41,881 nucleotides of DNA from Caulobacteraceae bacterium (GCA_947478785.1 CANJXI010000028.1:1-41881); one strand, 5' to 3'; positions 7,768-16,960 are shown, counted from the first letter of the stretch. Made by a program: numbers and translations. Notes: a model not told the origin generated them from the letters alone.

Positions 7768-8697
7768 TCAGGCGGCGCGCGGCGCCTGGGTTTCGCCCCC
7801 GAGCTGGCGGCTCACGAAGCCATTGAGGCCGGTGGCCGTCGCCCCCTGCACGGTCACGCGGCGCATGTTGCGGGGTTCGTCGCCATAGTCCGGGACGACC
7901 CGGTGCTGGGTGGCGCGATTGTCCCAGACGGCCAGGTCGCCCACCCGCCAGCGCCAGCGAACAGTGTGCTCGGGACGGCTGATATGATCCTGCAGGATCG
8001 CGATCAGGCGGTGGGAATCCTCAAGGGTCATGCCCACGAAGCGCCGCACGAACTGCTGGCCAAGCAACAGCACCCGCTCTCCGGTCTCGGGATGCACGCT
8101 GACCACCGGATGCTCGGCCGACTGGCTGGGCCGGAGATTGCGCTTGAACTTGCCCAGCCGATCTTCGCCGAACTCCCCGAAGCGTTCGTCATAGTCGGAC
8201 GTGTTCATGTGGACGGCGGTGAGGGTGTCGGCCAGGGCCTTGAGGGGCGCAGGCAGATCCCGGTAGGCCGCCGCGGTGTTGGCCCACATGGTGTCCCCAC
8301 CGACCGACGGAATGGTCACCGCGCGAAGCACCGAGGCCTGCGGAAACCGGGCCATAAACGTCATGTCGGTGTGCCAGATGGTCGACAGATAGCCTTCGTC
8401 CGCGTGAAGATCGAGCAGGGCGCGCGTGCCGTCCATCCCCGATACGTTCGGATAGTGGGCGATCTCGCCCAGCCGCTCGGCGAAGGTTTCCTGCTGCACG
8501 GCAGTCAGGTCGTGCTGGTCGCGGAAGAAGATCACCTTGTGTTTCAGGAGCGCCCGGCGGATGGCCGCGACAGTGTCATCACCGAGCTCGCCCGAGAGCC
8601 GGATACCGCGGATCTCCGCGCCTATGTTCCCGGTGAGACGGACCGCCTCGACGTCGGCCGAGGGAACCTCGGCGGGGTAAGTCTCTGTCCTGTCCAT
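7768..8697 (-). CDS. TauD/TfdA-family Fe(II)/2-oxoglutarate dioxygenase
   Basis: A 309-residue iron/2-oxoglutarate dioxygenase close in layout to taurine dioxygenase. The metal triad is His109 and Asp111 in IWHTDMTF with distal His265 in ATQHRVVPDYGDEPRNMRR, where Arg276 or Arg279 should bind 2-oxoglutarate. The start at 8697 has GGGAGG just upstream. It converges on the monooxygenase and is divergent from the riboswitch-controlled glycine cleavage operon, so it is probably transcribed alone. It is more typical of TauD than the enzyme at 1502-2359, but nearby sulfonate-uptake genes are missing, so taurine as substrate is not supported. Hydroxylation of another small organic acid or xenobiotic is as likely. 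Confidence 0.9.
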   Translation of the reverse strand: MDRTETYPAEVPSADVEAVRLTGNIGAEIRGIRLSGELGDDTVAAIRRALLKHKVIFFRDQHDLTAVQQETFAERLGEIAHYPNVSGMDGTRALLDLHADEGYLSTIWHTDMTFMARFPQASVLRAVTIPSVGGDTMWANTAAAYRDLPAPLKALADTLTAVHMNTSDYDERFGEFGEDRLGKFKRNLRPSQSAEHPVVSVHPETGERVLLLGQQFVRRFVGMTLEDSHRLIAILQDHISRPEHTVRWRWRVGDLAVWDNRATQHRVVPDYGDEPRNMRRVTVQGATATGLNGFVSRQLGGETQAPRAA

Positions 8698-8784
8698 GGC
8701 AAACCTCCCTGGGATCGGCGGCTTATGATCGCCATCTTATGGGGAGGTTATACCCGCACAGGGGCGACAGGTAGCCCTCTCGCA

Positions 8785-8814
8785 TTGACTCGCCCCGCCC
8801 GTTCCCCCAGGTTC
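8785..8814 (+). promoter_or_regulatory. possible promoter of the glycine cleavage operon
   Basis: TTGACT at 8785-8790 lies about 30 bases before the riboswitch and could be the -35 box, with AGGTTC (8809-8814) as a weak -10 after 18 bases. It is the only TTGAC match in the right place; the -10 is poor. Confidence 0.3.
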
Positions 8815-8820
8815 CCCATC

Positions 8821-9045
8821 GACTCTCGCGGGAGAGATCGGCGGGCCCCGGCCCGCCGGAGCCGAAGGCGCAACCGCCCCGGAAACGCTCAGGCAAAAGG
8901 ACCGCGACGGGCTGATGCACGCTGGAAAGTCACTCCACCGTTTTGGAGTGCGCCGAAGGAGCAAGCGGTCGCCGCACTGAGCGCGGCGTCCTAAATCTCT
9001 CAGGCCCAAGGACAGCGGGGGCGCGGGAAGCCAGGGTTCGCCCTG
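8821..9045 (+). promoter_or_regulatory. tandem glycine riboswitch with expression-platform hairpin
   Basis: Two glycine aptamers lie back to back in the leader of gcvT. The first (about 8821-8931) has the conserved GCCGAAGGCGCAA core and the CTCAGGCAAAAGGACCG stretch. The second (about 8940-9024) has GCCGAAGGAGCAA and CTCAGGCCCAAGGACAG. Only a few bases (around ACTCCACCG) link them, as in known cooperative tandem glycine riboswitches. A hairpin CAGGG-TTCG-CCCTG (9032-9045) follows and may be part of the expression platform before the gcvT ribosome binding site at 9066. Glycine should switch on expression of the cleavage system. The calls rest on the conserved cores; the full fold was not computed. 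Confidence 0.93.
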
Positions 9046-9079
9046 AACGCCCGCTCGCCATCAGCCGGAGTCCGCCCCC

Positions 9080-10192
9080 TTGTCCGAAAAGCCTCTCCTG
9101 ACCACCCCGCTGCATTCGGCGCACCTGGCGCTACGCGCGCGCATGGTGCCTTTCGCGGGCTACGAGATGCCGGTGCAATACACCGAGGGCGTGCTCAAGG
9201 AGCACCTCTGGACGCGCCAGCACGCCGGCCTCTTCGATGTCTCCCACATGGGACAGGCGAAGCTGCGCGGCGCCGACCCGCTGGCCGCCTTCGAAGCCGT
9301 GACGCCGGGCGACTTCCGGGGCCTCAAGCCCGGGCGGCAGAAGTATTCCCTGCTGCTCAATGGGGACGGCGGCGTTGTCGATGACCTGATGGCCGGGCGC
9401 CCCGACAACGACGGCCTCTTCGTCGTGGTCAACGGTGCCTGCAAGGAGAACGACTTCCAGGTGATGGCCAAGGCGCTGGCCGGCCAGGTGACCATCGAGC
9501 GCCTCGAGAACCGCGCGCTCCTGGCCTTGCAGGGCCCCGAGGCCGCCAAGGTTTTCACCCACTACGCCCCCGAGACGGCCAAGATGGTGTTCATGGACAT
9601 CCGGGTGATGACCGTCTGGGGCATCGACCTGATCGTCTCGCGCTCGGGCTACACCGGGGAGGATGGCTTCGAGATCTCAATCCCCGCCGACATGGCCGAC
9701 GATGTCTGGAACATCCTGCTCTCCAACCATGAGGTGATGCCCATCGGCCTGGGCGCGCGGGACTCGCTGCGCCTAGAAGCCGGCCTGCCGCTCTACGGCC
9801 ATGACCTGGACGAGACCGTCAGCCCCGTGGAGGCGGGTCTCACCTTCGCCGTCAACAGGAACCGCCGCGAACAGGCAAACTTCCCGGGCGCCGCCCGCGT
9901 CGCCCGCGAACTCGCCCAGGGGCCGGCCCGCAGCACCGTCGGCCTGAAGGTGCTGGAAGGCGCGCCGGCCCGCGAGGGCGCCGAGATCGCCGACGCCGCC
10001 GGCGCGGTGATCGGCGTCGTGACCTCCGGCGGCTTCTCACCGGTGCTGAAGCAGGGGATCGCGCTGGGCTTCGTCCCCCCGGCCCACGCCGCCATCGGCA
10101 CGCCGCTCAAGGTCATCGTCCGCGGCAAGGCCCAGGCCGCCGAGGTCACAGCCACCCCCTTCGTTCCCCATCGCTACGTCCGCAAAGCCTAG
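9080..10192 (+). CDS. gcvT: glycine cleavage system T protein (aminomethyltransferase)
   Basis: A 370-residue aminomethyltransferase that passes the methylene group from the lipoyl arm of H protein to tetrahydrofolate and releases ammonia. It opens with the family-typical TPLHSAHLALRARMVPFAGYEMPVQ stretch (residues 9 onward) and has the folate-binding GLFDVSHMGQ and RSGYTGEDGFEI segments. The length is normal. The start is a TTG at 9080 with GGAG 10 bases upstream; no better ATG lies near. It is first in the operon and directly behind the tandem glycine riboswitch. gcvH follows after 12 bases. Confidence 0.97.
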   Translation: MSEKPLLTTPLHSAHLALRARMVPFAGYEMPVQYTEGVLKEHLWTRQHAGLFDVSHMGQAKLRGADPLAAFEAVTPGDFRGLKPGRQKYSLLLNGDGGVVDDLMAGRPDNDGLFVVVNGACKENDFQVMAKALAGQVTIERLENRALLALQGPEAAKVFTHYAPETAKMVFMDIRVMTVWGIDLIVSRSGYTGEDGFEISIPADMADDVWNILLSNHEVMPIGLGARDSLRLEAGLPLYGHDLDETVSPVEAGLTFAVNRNRREQANFPGAARVARELAQGPARSTVGLKVLEGAPAREGAEIADAAGAVIGVVTSGGFSPVLKQGIALGFVPPAHAAIGTPLKVIVRGKAQAAEVTATPFVPHRYVRKA

Positions 10193-10204
10193 GAGACCCC
10201 ACAC

Positions 10205-10570
10205 ATGCGCTTCACCAAGGATCACGAGTGGGTCGAGATGGAGGGCGACGTCGCCATCGTCGGCATCACCGCCTACGCCGCCGAACAGCTGGGCGATGTC
10301 GTGTTCGTCGAGACCCCCGAGGTCGGCAAGACCTTCAAGGCCGGCGATGGCTTCGCGGTCGTCGAGAGCGTCAAGGCCGCATCGGATGTCTACGCCCCCG
10401 TGTCCGGCGAGGTGTTGGAAGCCAACACGGCGCTGGGCGACGCGCCGGAGACCGTCAACGCCGCGCCCGAGGCCGCCGGCTGGTTCGCCAAGCTGAAGCT
10501 CGCCAATCCCGCTGAACTCGAGGCGCTGATGGATCGTCACGCCTACGAAGCCTACCTCGACACGCTGTGA
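10205..10570 (+). CDS. gcvH: glycine cleavage system H protein
   Basis: A 121-residue lipoyl carrier protein that shuttles the aminomethyl group between P, T and L proteins. Lys57 in [14 protein letters not shown] is the expected lipoyl attachment site. The N-terminal FTKDHEWVE is typical, and the length matches the family. The gene is preceded by GGAGACCC and lies 12 bases after gcvT. A large palindromic repeat (10581-10706) follows before gcvPA. Confidence 0.98.
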   Translation: MRFTKDHEWVEMEGDVAIVGITAYAAEQLGDVVFVETPEVGKTFKAGDGFAVVESVKAASDVYAPVSGEVLEANTALGDAPETVNAAPEAAGWFAKLKLANPAELEALMDRHAYEAYLDTL

Positions 10571-10580
10571 GTCCAATTTG

Positions 10581-10706
10581 CTCGTCATCCCCGGCTTGTC
10601 CGGGGGACCCATGATCACCGTGACGCAGGAGGAAATGCGGCGGCGCCGCGCTCAGCCTTCCGAGACGGAGATCATGGGTGGCCCGGACAAGCCGGGCCAT
10701 GACGAG
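10581..10706. repeat. palindromic intergenic repeat between gcvH and gcvPA
   Basis: The left arm (10581-10615, starting CTCGTCATCC) and right arm (10671-10706, ending CATGACGAG) are nearly exact reverse complements over about 35 bases. Both carry the CCGGCTTGTCCGG core. The centre (about 10616-10670) holds a smaller GC-rich palindrome. Units with this CGTCAT...GGCTTGTCC pattern recur between genes in many alphaproteobacteria. In the operon RNA it would form a strong stem-loop that may affect decay or the gcvH:gcvP ratio. Confidence 0.8.
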
Positions 10707-10725
10707 CGGTAAGTAAGGAATGTTA

Positions 10726-12072
10726 ATGCGCTACCTGCCCCTGACCCCCGACGATCGCGCCCGGATGCTGGGCGTGATCGGAGTTCCCGACATCGACGCG
10801 CTGTTCGTCGACGTTCCCGCGGCCGCTCGCCGACGCGACCTCTTCGACCTGCCGCTTCACGCGGGCGAGTTGGAGGTGGAGCGCGAACTGGGCGCCCTAG
10901 CCGCCCGCAACAGACCGGCCGGCGCCGGGCCGTTCTTCTGCGGCGCCGGGGCCTATCGCCACCATGTGCCGGCCAGCGTCGACCACATAATCCAGCGCTC
11001 GGAGTTCCTGACCAGCTACACGCCCTACCAGCCCGAGATCGCCCAGGGCACGCTGCAGGTGCTGTTCGAGTTCCAGACGCAGGTGGCCGCCTTGACCGGC
11101 CTCGATGTGGCCAACGCTTCGATGTACGACGGCTCCACCGCCTGCGCCGAGGCGGTGATGATGGCCAAGCGGGTGACGCGTCGCGAGAAGGCCATCCTCT
11201 CCGGCGGCCTACACCCGCACTACGCCGCCACCACCCAGACCATCGCGCATGCCGAGGGCATGCAGATCGTCCGCCAGGCCGCCGCCATCGACGCCGAGGC
11301 CGACGTCATCGACGCCATCGACGCGGAGACTGCCTGCGTCGTCGTCCAGACCCCCAATGTGTTCGGCGTGGTCACCGACGTGACAAAGATCGCCGAGGCG
11401 GCGCACGCCGCCGGCGCCCTCTTGATCGTCGTCACCACCGAGGCGGTGTCTTTCGGCCTGCTGAAGTCGCCCGGCGAGATGGGCGCCGACATCGCGGTCG
11501 CCGAGGGCCAGTCGATCGGCAATGCCCTGAACTACGGGGGACCATACGTCGGCCTGTTCACCTGCCGCGAGAAACTGGTCCGCCAGATGCCGGGGCGGCT
11601 CTGCGGTGAGACCGTCGATGCCGAGGGCCGGCGCGGCTATGTGCTGACCCTGTCGACCCGCGAGCAGCACATCCGCCGCGAGAAGGCGACCTCCAACATC
11701 TGCACCAACTCCGGTCTCTGCGCGCTGGCCTTCACCATCCACCTGTCGCTGCTGGGCGAGGTGGGCCTGCGCCGGCTCGCGGCGCTCAACCACAGCCGGG
11801 CCCGCGAACTTCGGGACGCATTGGCGGCCGTGCCGGGCGTCGAAATCCTCACCCCGCGCTTCTTCAACGAGATCGCCGTCCGCACGCCCGGCGACGCGGC
11901 GGCCCTGGTTGAGGCGATGCTGGCCGACGGCGTAGTGGGCGGCGTCCCCTACTCGCGCCTCGCGCCGGACGCCGGCCTGGACGACGTCCTGCTGCTGGCC
12001 GCCACCGAGACCACCACCACGGACGACATCGCGGCCCTGTCCGCCGCCCTCAACCGGAGGATCGGCCGATGA
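10726..12072 (+). CDS. gcvPA: glycine dehydrogenase (decarboxylating) subunit 1
   Basis: A 448-residue alpha subunit of the two-gene P protein, which decarboxylates glycine with PLP and loads the aminomethyl group on H protein. The start [19 protein letters not shown] matches the family. The ATG at 10726 is preferred over one at 10720 because AAGGA sits the right distance upstream; the upstream ATG overlaps that site. It has [14 protein letters not shown], typical of GcvPA near residue 100, and the PLP-fold segment [16 protein letters not shown]. It overlaps gcvPB by four bases, indicating coupled translation of two subunits that form a heterotetramer. Confidence 0.96.
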   Translation: MRYLPLTPDDRARMLGVIGVPDIDALFVDVPAAARRRDLFDLPLHAGELEVERELGALAARNRPAGAGPFFCGAGAYRHHVPASVDHIIQRSEFLTSYTPYQPEIAQGTLQVLFEFQTQVAALTGLDVANASMYDGSTACAEAVMMAKRVTRREKAILSGGLHPHYAATTQTIAHAEGMQIVRQAAAIDAEADVIDAIDAETACVVVQTPNVFGVVTDVTKIAEAAHAAGALLIVVTTEAVSFGLLKSPGEMGADIAVAEGQSIGNALNYGGPYVGLFTCREKLVRQMPGRLCGETVDAEGRRGYVLTLSTREQHIRREKATSNICTNSGLCALAFTIHLSLLGEVGLRRLAALNHSRARELRDALAAVPGVEILTPRFFNEIAVRTPGDAAALVEAMLADGVVGGVPYSRLAPDAGLDDVLLLAATETTTTDDIAALSAALNRRIGR

Positions 12073-13637
12073 GCATGTCCAGCGTGGGACGGCCCACCCA
12101 GCCCGCGGCCGCCAATTCCGAAGTCGGCTTCCAGTCGCTTAGCGGCGGCCGGGGCCTCCTGCAGGACGAGCCGCTGCTGTTCGAGCTGGGCGGCTGGGAC
12201 AAGACCGGCGTCGACCTCGACGAGCCGGAGCACGACGCCTCGGACCTGGGCGACCTGGCGCGCACGGCGCCGATCGGCCTGGCCGGCCTGTCCGAGCCCG
12301 AGACGCTGCGCCACTATGTGCGGCTCTCCCAGAAGAACCACGCCATCGACCTGGCGCTCTATCCGCTGGGCTCGTGCACCATGAAGCACAACCCTCGGCT
12401 CAACGAGAAGATGGCCCGGCTGGCGGGCTTCGCCGACCTGCATCCCCTGGCGCCGGTCTCGACCGCCCAGGGCGCGCTGGCGCTCATCGACCGCCTGGCC
12501 CATTGGCTGAAGACGCTGACCGGCATGCCGGCCGTGGCCATGTCGCCCAAGGCCGGCGCGCACGGCGAGCTCTGCGGCCTGCTCTGCATCAAGGCGGCCC
12601 ACGAAGCCGCCGGCCACGGCGAGCGCCGACGCGTCCTGGTCCCGACTTCGGCCCACGGCACCAATCCGGCCACCGCGGCCTTCGTGGGCTATTCCGTGGA
12701 GGAGATCGCCCAGACCGCCGACGGCCGCGTGGACCTCGCCGACCTTGAGGCCAAGCTCGGACCGGACGTGGCGGCGATCATGGTTACCAACCCCAACACC
12801 TGCGGCCTGTTCGAGCGCGAGATCATCGAGATCGCGCGGCTGACGCATGCGCATGGGGCGTACTTCTATTGCGACGGCGCCAACTTCAACGCCATTGTCG
12901 GCCGCGTCCGGCCCGGCGACCTCGGCGTCGACGCCATGCACATCAACCTGCACAAGACGTTCTCGACGCCGCACGGCGGCGGCGGGCCGGGCGCGGGGCC
13001 GGTGGTGCTGTCGCAGGCGCTCGCAGCCTTCGCGCCGGCGCCCTGGGTGGTGAGCGGCGGCGACGGGTTCACCCTGACCGAGCAGGATGTCGGTTTCGGA
13101 CGCATGTCGGCGTTCCACGGCCAGATGGGCATGTTCGTGCGGGCCTACGCCTATATGCGCAGCCATGGCGCGGATGGGCTGCGGCAGGTGGCCGAGGACG
13201 CGGTGCTGAACGCCAACTACATCAAGGCCAGGCTTTCGGCCGAGATGACGCCGGCCTTCCCGGACGGGCCCTGCATGCACGAGGCGCTGTTTGACGACGG
13301 CTGGCTGGAGGGGACCGGCGTGACCACGCTCGATTTCGCCAAGGCGATGATCGACGAGGGCTTCCACCCGATGACCATGTACTTCCCGCTTGTGGTGCAC
13401 GGCGCGATGCTGATCGAGCCCACGGAGACGGAGTCGAAGCGTGAACTCGACCGGTTCTGCGACGCATTGATCGCGCTGGCCCAGGCGGCCAAGGCGGGCG
13501 ATGCGGAGCGGTTCAAGACCGCGCCGCATCTCGCGCCGCTGCGGCGGCTCGACGAGACGCAGGCGGCGCGGAAGCCGCGACTCACGTGGCGCCCGGAACC
13601 CATAACTGTGGCGCCGGCGCCATTGGCCGCCGAATAG
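12069..13637 (+). CDS. gcvPB: glycine dehydrogenase (decarboxylating) subunit 2
   Basis: A 522-residue catalytic subunit of the P protein. PLP should be bound by Lys296 in [16 protein letters not shown]. Other family signatures are [25 protein letters not shown] and [10 protein letters not shown]. It begins within an ATGA overlap with gcvPA (12069-12072). It is the last gene of the operon; the 99 bases after it hold no clear terminator but include an AT-rich stretch around 13648-13657. No dihydrolipoamide dehydrogenase gene is nearby, so the L protein must come from elsewhere. Confidence 0.97.
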   Translation: MSMSSVGRPTQPAAANSEVGFQSLSGGRGLLQDEPLLFELGGWDKTGVDLDEPEHDASDLGDLARTAPIGLAGLSEPETLRHYVRLSQKNHAIDLALYPLGSCTMKHNPRLNEKMARLAGFADLHPLAPVSTAQGALALIDRLAHWLKTLTGMPAVAMSPKAGAHGELCGLLCIKAAHEAAGHGERRRVLVPTSAHGTNPATAAFVGYSVEEIAQTADGRVDLADLEAKLGPDVAAIMVTNPNTCGLFEREIIEIARLTHAHGAYFYCDGANFNAIVGRVRPGDLGVDAMHINLHKTFSTPHGGGGPGAGPVVLSQALAAFAPAPWVVSGGDGFTLTEQDVGFGRMSAFHGQMGMFVRAYAYMRSHGADGLRQVAEDAVLNANYIKARLSAEMTPAFPDGPCMHEALFDDGWLEGTGVTTLDFAKAMIDEGFHPMTMYFPLVVHGAMLIEPTETESKRELDRFCDALIALAQAAKAGDAERFKTAPHLAPLRRLDETQAARKPRLTWRPEPITVAPAPLAAE

Positions 13638-13736
13638 CGCGGGTGGTGAAAATTTAACCGGTCGGGCGCCTTTACGACTCCGAAGTGCGTTCGCATATCA
13701 AGATTGCATAGTGGCGGCTCACCCTCCCCTTGAGCC

Positions 13737-14180
13737 GTGCGCATGCTCCCAGGTTTATTGGTCCCAGTGTCCCTCGCCATGCCCTCCTTGCGCGTGCACC
13801 GCGCCTCAGACGACTTCGCCCGCGACCTCGCCAGTCGGATCGGGCGTTGGCTGCTGCTTGCCCTGGGCGGGCTGATCATGGTGCTGGGCCTGATCACCGC
13901 GCCGCTGCCCGGGCACATCGGCCTGCCGCTGCTGGTGGTCGGGCTGATGATCGTGCTGCGCAACTCCTTCAAGGCGCGCCGGCAGTTCGTCCGTATGCAG
14001 CGGGCCCACCCGAAGATGGTCTTCCCGATCCGCCGGCTGATGCGCCGCGAGCCCGAGATCCTGCTGGTCTTCTGGCAGCAGTACCTGCGGATGGAACGCC
14101 TGGTGCTGCCCAGGCGCGCCCGCTTCGCGGTCAACACCCGGCGCTACATGCGCCGCCGCTTCAAGTCGCGGCCGGCGTAG
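13737..14180 (+). CDS. small PGPGW-like transmembrane protein
   Basis: A protein of up to 147 residues with two membrane segments (about residues 37-55 and 60-76) joined by TAPLPGHIGLP, which fits the PGPGW family of putative membrane proteins. The rest is a basic C-terminal tail (many Arg, ending RRFKSRPA) that should stay in the cytoplasm. A GTG at 13737, an ATG at 13743 or the ATG at 13779 could be the start; none has a clear ribosome binding site, and the conserved part begins near the last. It lies between the glycine cleavage and ATP synthase operons and converges on atpF. Its function is unknown. Confidence 0.68.
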   Translation: MRMLPGLLVPVSLAMPSLRVHRASDDFARDLASRIGRWLLLALGGLIMVLGLITAPLPGHIGLPLLVVGLMIVLRNSFKARRQFVRMQRAHPKMVFPIRRLMRREPEILLVFWQQYLRMERLVLPRRARFAVNTRRYMRRRFKSRPA

Positions 14181-14192
14181 CGCCCCTCTCTG

Positions 14193-14687
14193 CTACTGCA
14201 GCTTGGCGGCCATCTGGCCGATCGCCGCATCGATCAGCGGGTCAGACTTGGCGCCGGCGATGCGGGCGGTCAGCACCTGCTCGGCCATGGCCGCGGCGAG
14301 ATCGGCGGCGGCGGCCTTGACGTCGGCGGTGGCCTGGGCCTCGGCCGTGGCGATCCGGCGCTCGGCGAGCTGGCCACGGCGCTCGATCTGCTCGGCGAGC
14401 TTGACCTTGGCCTCGGCCTGCATGCGCTTGGCGGCCTCCTCGGCGTCGGCCAGCATCTCGGCGGCATGCTTCTCGGCGGCGTCGCGCTCGACCTTGATCT
14501 TGTCGAGCAGGCGCTGGGCTTCGGCGCGCAGCGCCTCGGCCTCGGCCAACTGGCCGCGCACCTTGTCGCCCGCGTCGCCCAGGGCCTTCCAGGCGAACTT
14601 GTGGACGCCGGCGACGAACAGCACGACCACGAAGATCAGGAACGCCAGGCCCACCCAAAAGTGGGCGTTGCTGAGAAGGTGTTCCAT
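14193..14687 (-). CDS. atpF: F0F1 ATP synthase subunit b
   Basis: A 164-residue peripheral-stalk subunit: one N-terminal membrane helix (about residues 8-28, VGLAFLIFVVVLFVAGV) and a long charged, Ala/Glu-rich coiled coil to the end. It dimerises with the b-prime subunit encoded just upstream and links F0 to F1. The ATG begins immediately after the b-prime stop (14688), so translation is coupled. It is last of the F0 genes; the F1 operon is not in this window, as is usual in alphaproteobacteria. Confidence 0.95.
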   Translation of the reverse strand: MEHLLSNAHFWVGLAFLIFVVVLFVAGVHKFAWKALGDAGDKVRGQLAEAEALRAEAQRLLDKIKVERDAAEKHAAEMLADAEEAAKRMQAEAKVKLAEQIERRGQLAERRIATAEAQATADVKAAAADLAAAMAEQVLTARIAGAKSDPLIDAAIGQMAAKLQ

Positions 14688-15239
14688 CTAGTTTCCTCTC
14701 GCGGCGGCGAGCTCGGCCGGCGTCGCGGCCTTGCCGGTCAGCTTGGCCACGATCGCGGACGCGGTCTCGGCGCCGATCCCCTGGATATTGGCGAGCGCCG
14801 CGTCGCGGGCCTTGGCGATACCGGCCTCGGCGACCGCGCCGGTGGCGGAGAGCTTGCCCTCCTCCTCGGCCAGGCGCGCGGCGATCTCGGCCTGGGCCTT
14901 GGCGCGCGCCTCGGCCCCGACCTTCTGCGCCCGGGCGCGAGCCGCCGCGGTCTCGACCGCCGCGGCCTGAGCCTGGACGTCGGCCTCGTCCTTCAGCCGG
15001 CGCGCATCGGCGATGTCGCCGGTGATCTTGCCCTCACGCGCCTCGATCGCCCCGCCGATGCGCGGGACGAAGACAAAGCGCATGAGCAGCAGGACGACGC
15101 CGAAGATGATCAGGAACCAGACCGCCTGACCCGCCCATTGGGTGGTGTCGAACTGCGGCAGGCCCTTGGCGTGCGCCTCGGCCCCGGCATGCGTCTCGGC
15201 GCCCTGCGAAGGCGCAGCCTCGTTGGGCCCGACCGCCAT
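14688..15239 (-). CDS. atpG: F0F1 ATP synthase subunit b-prime
   Basis: A 183-residue b-prime subunit, found in alphaproteobacteria and photosynthetic bacteria in addition to b. It has an Ala/His-rich N-terminal tail (residues 1-33), one membrane helix (about 36-58, AVWFLIIFGVVLLLMRFVF) and an Ala/Lys/Glu coiled coil. FVPRIGGAIEAREGKI after the helix is typical. It starts five bases after the atpE stop. Some annotations use the symbol atpF2 or atpX for the same gene. Confidence 0.94.
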   Translation of the reverse strand: MAVGPNEAAPSQGAETHAGAEAHAKGLPQFDTTQWAGQAVWFLIIFGVVLLLMRFVFVPRIGGAIEAREGKITGDIADARRLKDEADVQAQAAAVETAAARARAQKVGAEARAKAQAEIAARLAEEEGKLSATGAVAEAGIAKARDAALANIQGIGAETASAIVAKLTGKAATPAELAAARGN

Positions 15240-15244
15240 CTAGA

Positions 15245-15472
15245 TCAGCCCGTGAAGAGGATCATGAAGGCGATGACGAGGGCGAAGATGCCCATGGTTT
15301 CCGTCAGGCCCAGGCCCACGAACAGCCACAGACGTTCCTGGCCAGCCGCCGCCGGGTTGCGGATCGAGGCTTGCAGGTAGTTGCCGAAGAGCAGGCCGAG
15401 GCCGATGCCGGCGCCGCCCATGCCCAGGGTCGCGAGGCCCGCGCCGATAAGTTTGGCCGCTGCAGGTTCCAT
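15245..15472 (-). CDS. atpE: F0F1 ATP synthase subunit c
   Basis: A 75-residue c-ring subunit: two membrane helices joined by the polar loop SIRNPAA. The proton-binding Glu58 lies in GLTETMGIFA of helix 2, and helix 1 has the glycine-rich LGMGGAGIGLGLLFG packing motif. The length is standard for the family. It starts 42 bases after the atpB stop with GAGGGAT upstream. Confidence 0.98.
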   Translation of the reverse strand: MEPAAAKLIGAGLATLGMGGAGIGLGLLFGNYLQASIRNPAAAGQERLWLFVGLGLTETMGIFALVIAFMILFTG

Positions 15473-15514
15473 GGAAAAATCCCTCTTGGAAAAAGTGTTC
15501 GTTGTTGTGGTGGA

Positions 15515-16333
15515 TCAGTGCCCGTGGCCGAGGTTGACGACCTCGTTCAGGTAGACGGTGGCCAGGGCGGCGAAGATGAAGGCCTGGAGGAAGGCGACGA
15601 GCAGTTCCAGGCCGGTGAGCAGGACGATCATGGTGAGCGACGCGGCCGAGCCCAGGAAGCCCAGCGAGCCCCAGCCGCCGCCCAGGCCGATGATGCCGAG
15701 CGAGATCACGAAGCTGGCGAAGATGAACATCACCACGTGGCCGCCGACGATGTTGCCGAAGAGACGCATGGAGAGCGTCAGGGGCCGGACCAGGAACGAG
15801 ATCAGCTCGATCACGAACATCAGGGGCACCATCGGCCAGGGCAGGCCCGCCGGCACGAAGAGCTTGAAGAAGCCCAGGCCGTTGCGGACGAAGCCGACGA
15901 TCAGCACGGTCAGGAAGGTGAGGATGGCCAGCGTCGCGGTGATCGCCAGCTGCGAGGTCGGCGTGAAGGTCCACTCGAAGCCCGCGAGCGAGCCGAGGGA
16001 GAGCACGATGCCCAGCAGGTTCATGACGAAGACCATCATGAAGATCGTGAACACGAAGGGGACGTAAGGCTTGCCGTTGTGGCCGATGATCGGGGTGACC
16101 AGGGTGGTCTCGACGACCCCGAAGAAGGCCTCGCCGATTGCCTGGACGCGGTTGGGAATCAGGTCGCCGCGCGAGGCCAGGCCCAGGATCAGCGACACCA
16201 GGACGCCGGCCACCAGCATCATCATGACGGAATTGGTGATCGAAAGGTCGAGCGGAAATCCGCCGATCTGGATCGGCGGAAGCGGAACGATCTTCTCCAC
16301 CAGGAACTGGTGCAGGGGGTCGATGGCAGCCAT
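15515..16333 (-). CDS. atpB: F0F1 ATP synthase subunit a
   Basis: A 272-residue multi-helix stator subunit that forms the proton half-channels. The essential arginine is Arg190 in LTLSMRLFGNIVGGH. Other signatures are the N-terminal FLVEKIVPLP and MNLLGIV (about 104-110). The length is normal for alphaproteobacteria. It starts 16 bases after atpI and is followed by atpE. Confidence 0.97.
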   Translation of the reverse strand: MAAIDPLHQFLVEKIVPLPPIQIGGFPLDLSITNSVMMMLVAGVLVSLILGLASRGDLIPNRVQAIGEAFFGVVETTLVTPIIGHNGKPYVPFVFTIFMMVFVMNLLGIVLSLGSLAGFEWTFTPTSQLAITATLAILTFLTVLIVGFVRNGLGFFKLFVPAGLPWPMVPLMFVIELISFLVRPLTLSMRLFGNIVGGHVVMFIFASFVISLGIIGLGGGWGSLGFLGSAASLTMIVLLTGLELLVAFLQAFIFAALATVYLNEVVNLGHGH

Positions 16334-16349
16334 TCTGTCTTCTAAACCC

Positions 16350-16700
16350 TCACTCGTCCTCGTCGTCGAAGGGCGCCGCCGGGGCGGGGTTTTCCTTCGC
16401 AGCCTCGTCGCTCATCCGCGCGGCTTCGCGGACGACCGTCACCGTTGAAAGGCACACACCGATCAGCGTACCGCCGACCAGACCCCATGGCCCCGTTCCC
16501 AGGTAGCGGTCGAAGAGCCAGCCGAAGCCGACGCCCATCAACACCCCACCAACCAAGCTCGCTGCGAAGCGATAGCCGGCGCTGACGCGCGAGGCGTCGG
16601 CGGACCCGGGTTTCGCGCCGGCCCGCCTGGCCTCGATCGTGTCGAGCCGGCTTGCCAGGCGTCCCAACTCCTCTTCGCGCGCGCGATCTTTGTGCGGCAT
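16350..16700 (-). CDS. atpI: ATP synthase protein I (AtpI)
   Basis: A 116-residue membrane protein, first of the F0 operon, thought to help c-ring assembly or Mg uptake. A charged coiled N-terminus (residues 1-30) is followed by two membrane helices (about 46-65 and 74-92) with GVGFGWLFDRYLGTGPWG between them, as in AtpI/AtpQ-type proteins. The acidic C-terminus ends DDEDE. The start is the ATG at 16700. A promoter-like sequence lies about 60-85 bases upstream (16761-16786). Confidence 0.9.
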   Translation of the reverse strand: MPHKDRAREEELGRLASRLDTIEARRAGAKPGSADASRVSAGYRFAASLVGGVLMGVGFGWLFDRYLGTGPWGLVGGTLIGVCLSTVTVVREAARMSDEAAKENPAPAAPFDDEDE

Positions 16701-16760
16701 GAATGAGGACTCAGGGGAACCCGCGGGCCCGTTAAGGACCCCTCTTGATCGGCGCGGAAC

Positions 16761-16786
16761 CTATAGACGCGTGTGCAGTGCGTCAA
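16761..16786 (-). promoter_or_regulatory. promoter of the atpI-B-E-G-F operon
   Basis: On the minus strand TTGACG (16786-16781) is followed after about 14-15 bases by CTATAG (around 16762-16767). This fits the Caulobacter housekeeping pattern of a TTGACGS -35 and a GCTANAWC-like -10 with short spacing. It sits 60-85 bases before the atpI start. Confidence 0.6.
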
Positions 16787-16960
16787 GGCCGCGAATCCGG
16801 CGGGTAAGATATTGTATCTTTGGGGTTTTTCTGGGGCGTGCGACGACGGCGCGGAGTCCGTGGGGACGCCGGGCGCGCGGGGCCGCCCGCGCCCTAGCGA
16901 GGCGCCGGGCGTTCAGGGTCGGGAATCGGCGGGGAAGCGGGCGGCGGGCTGGCCTGGCGG

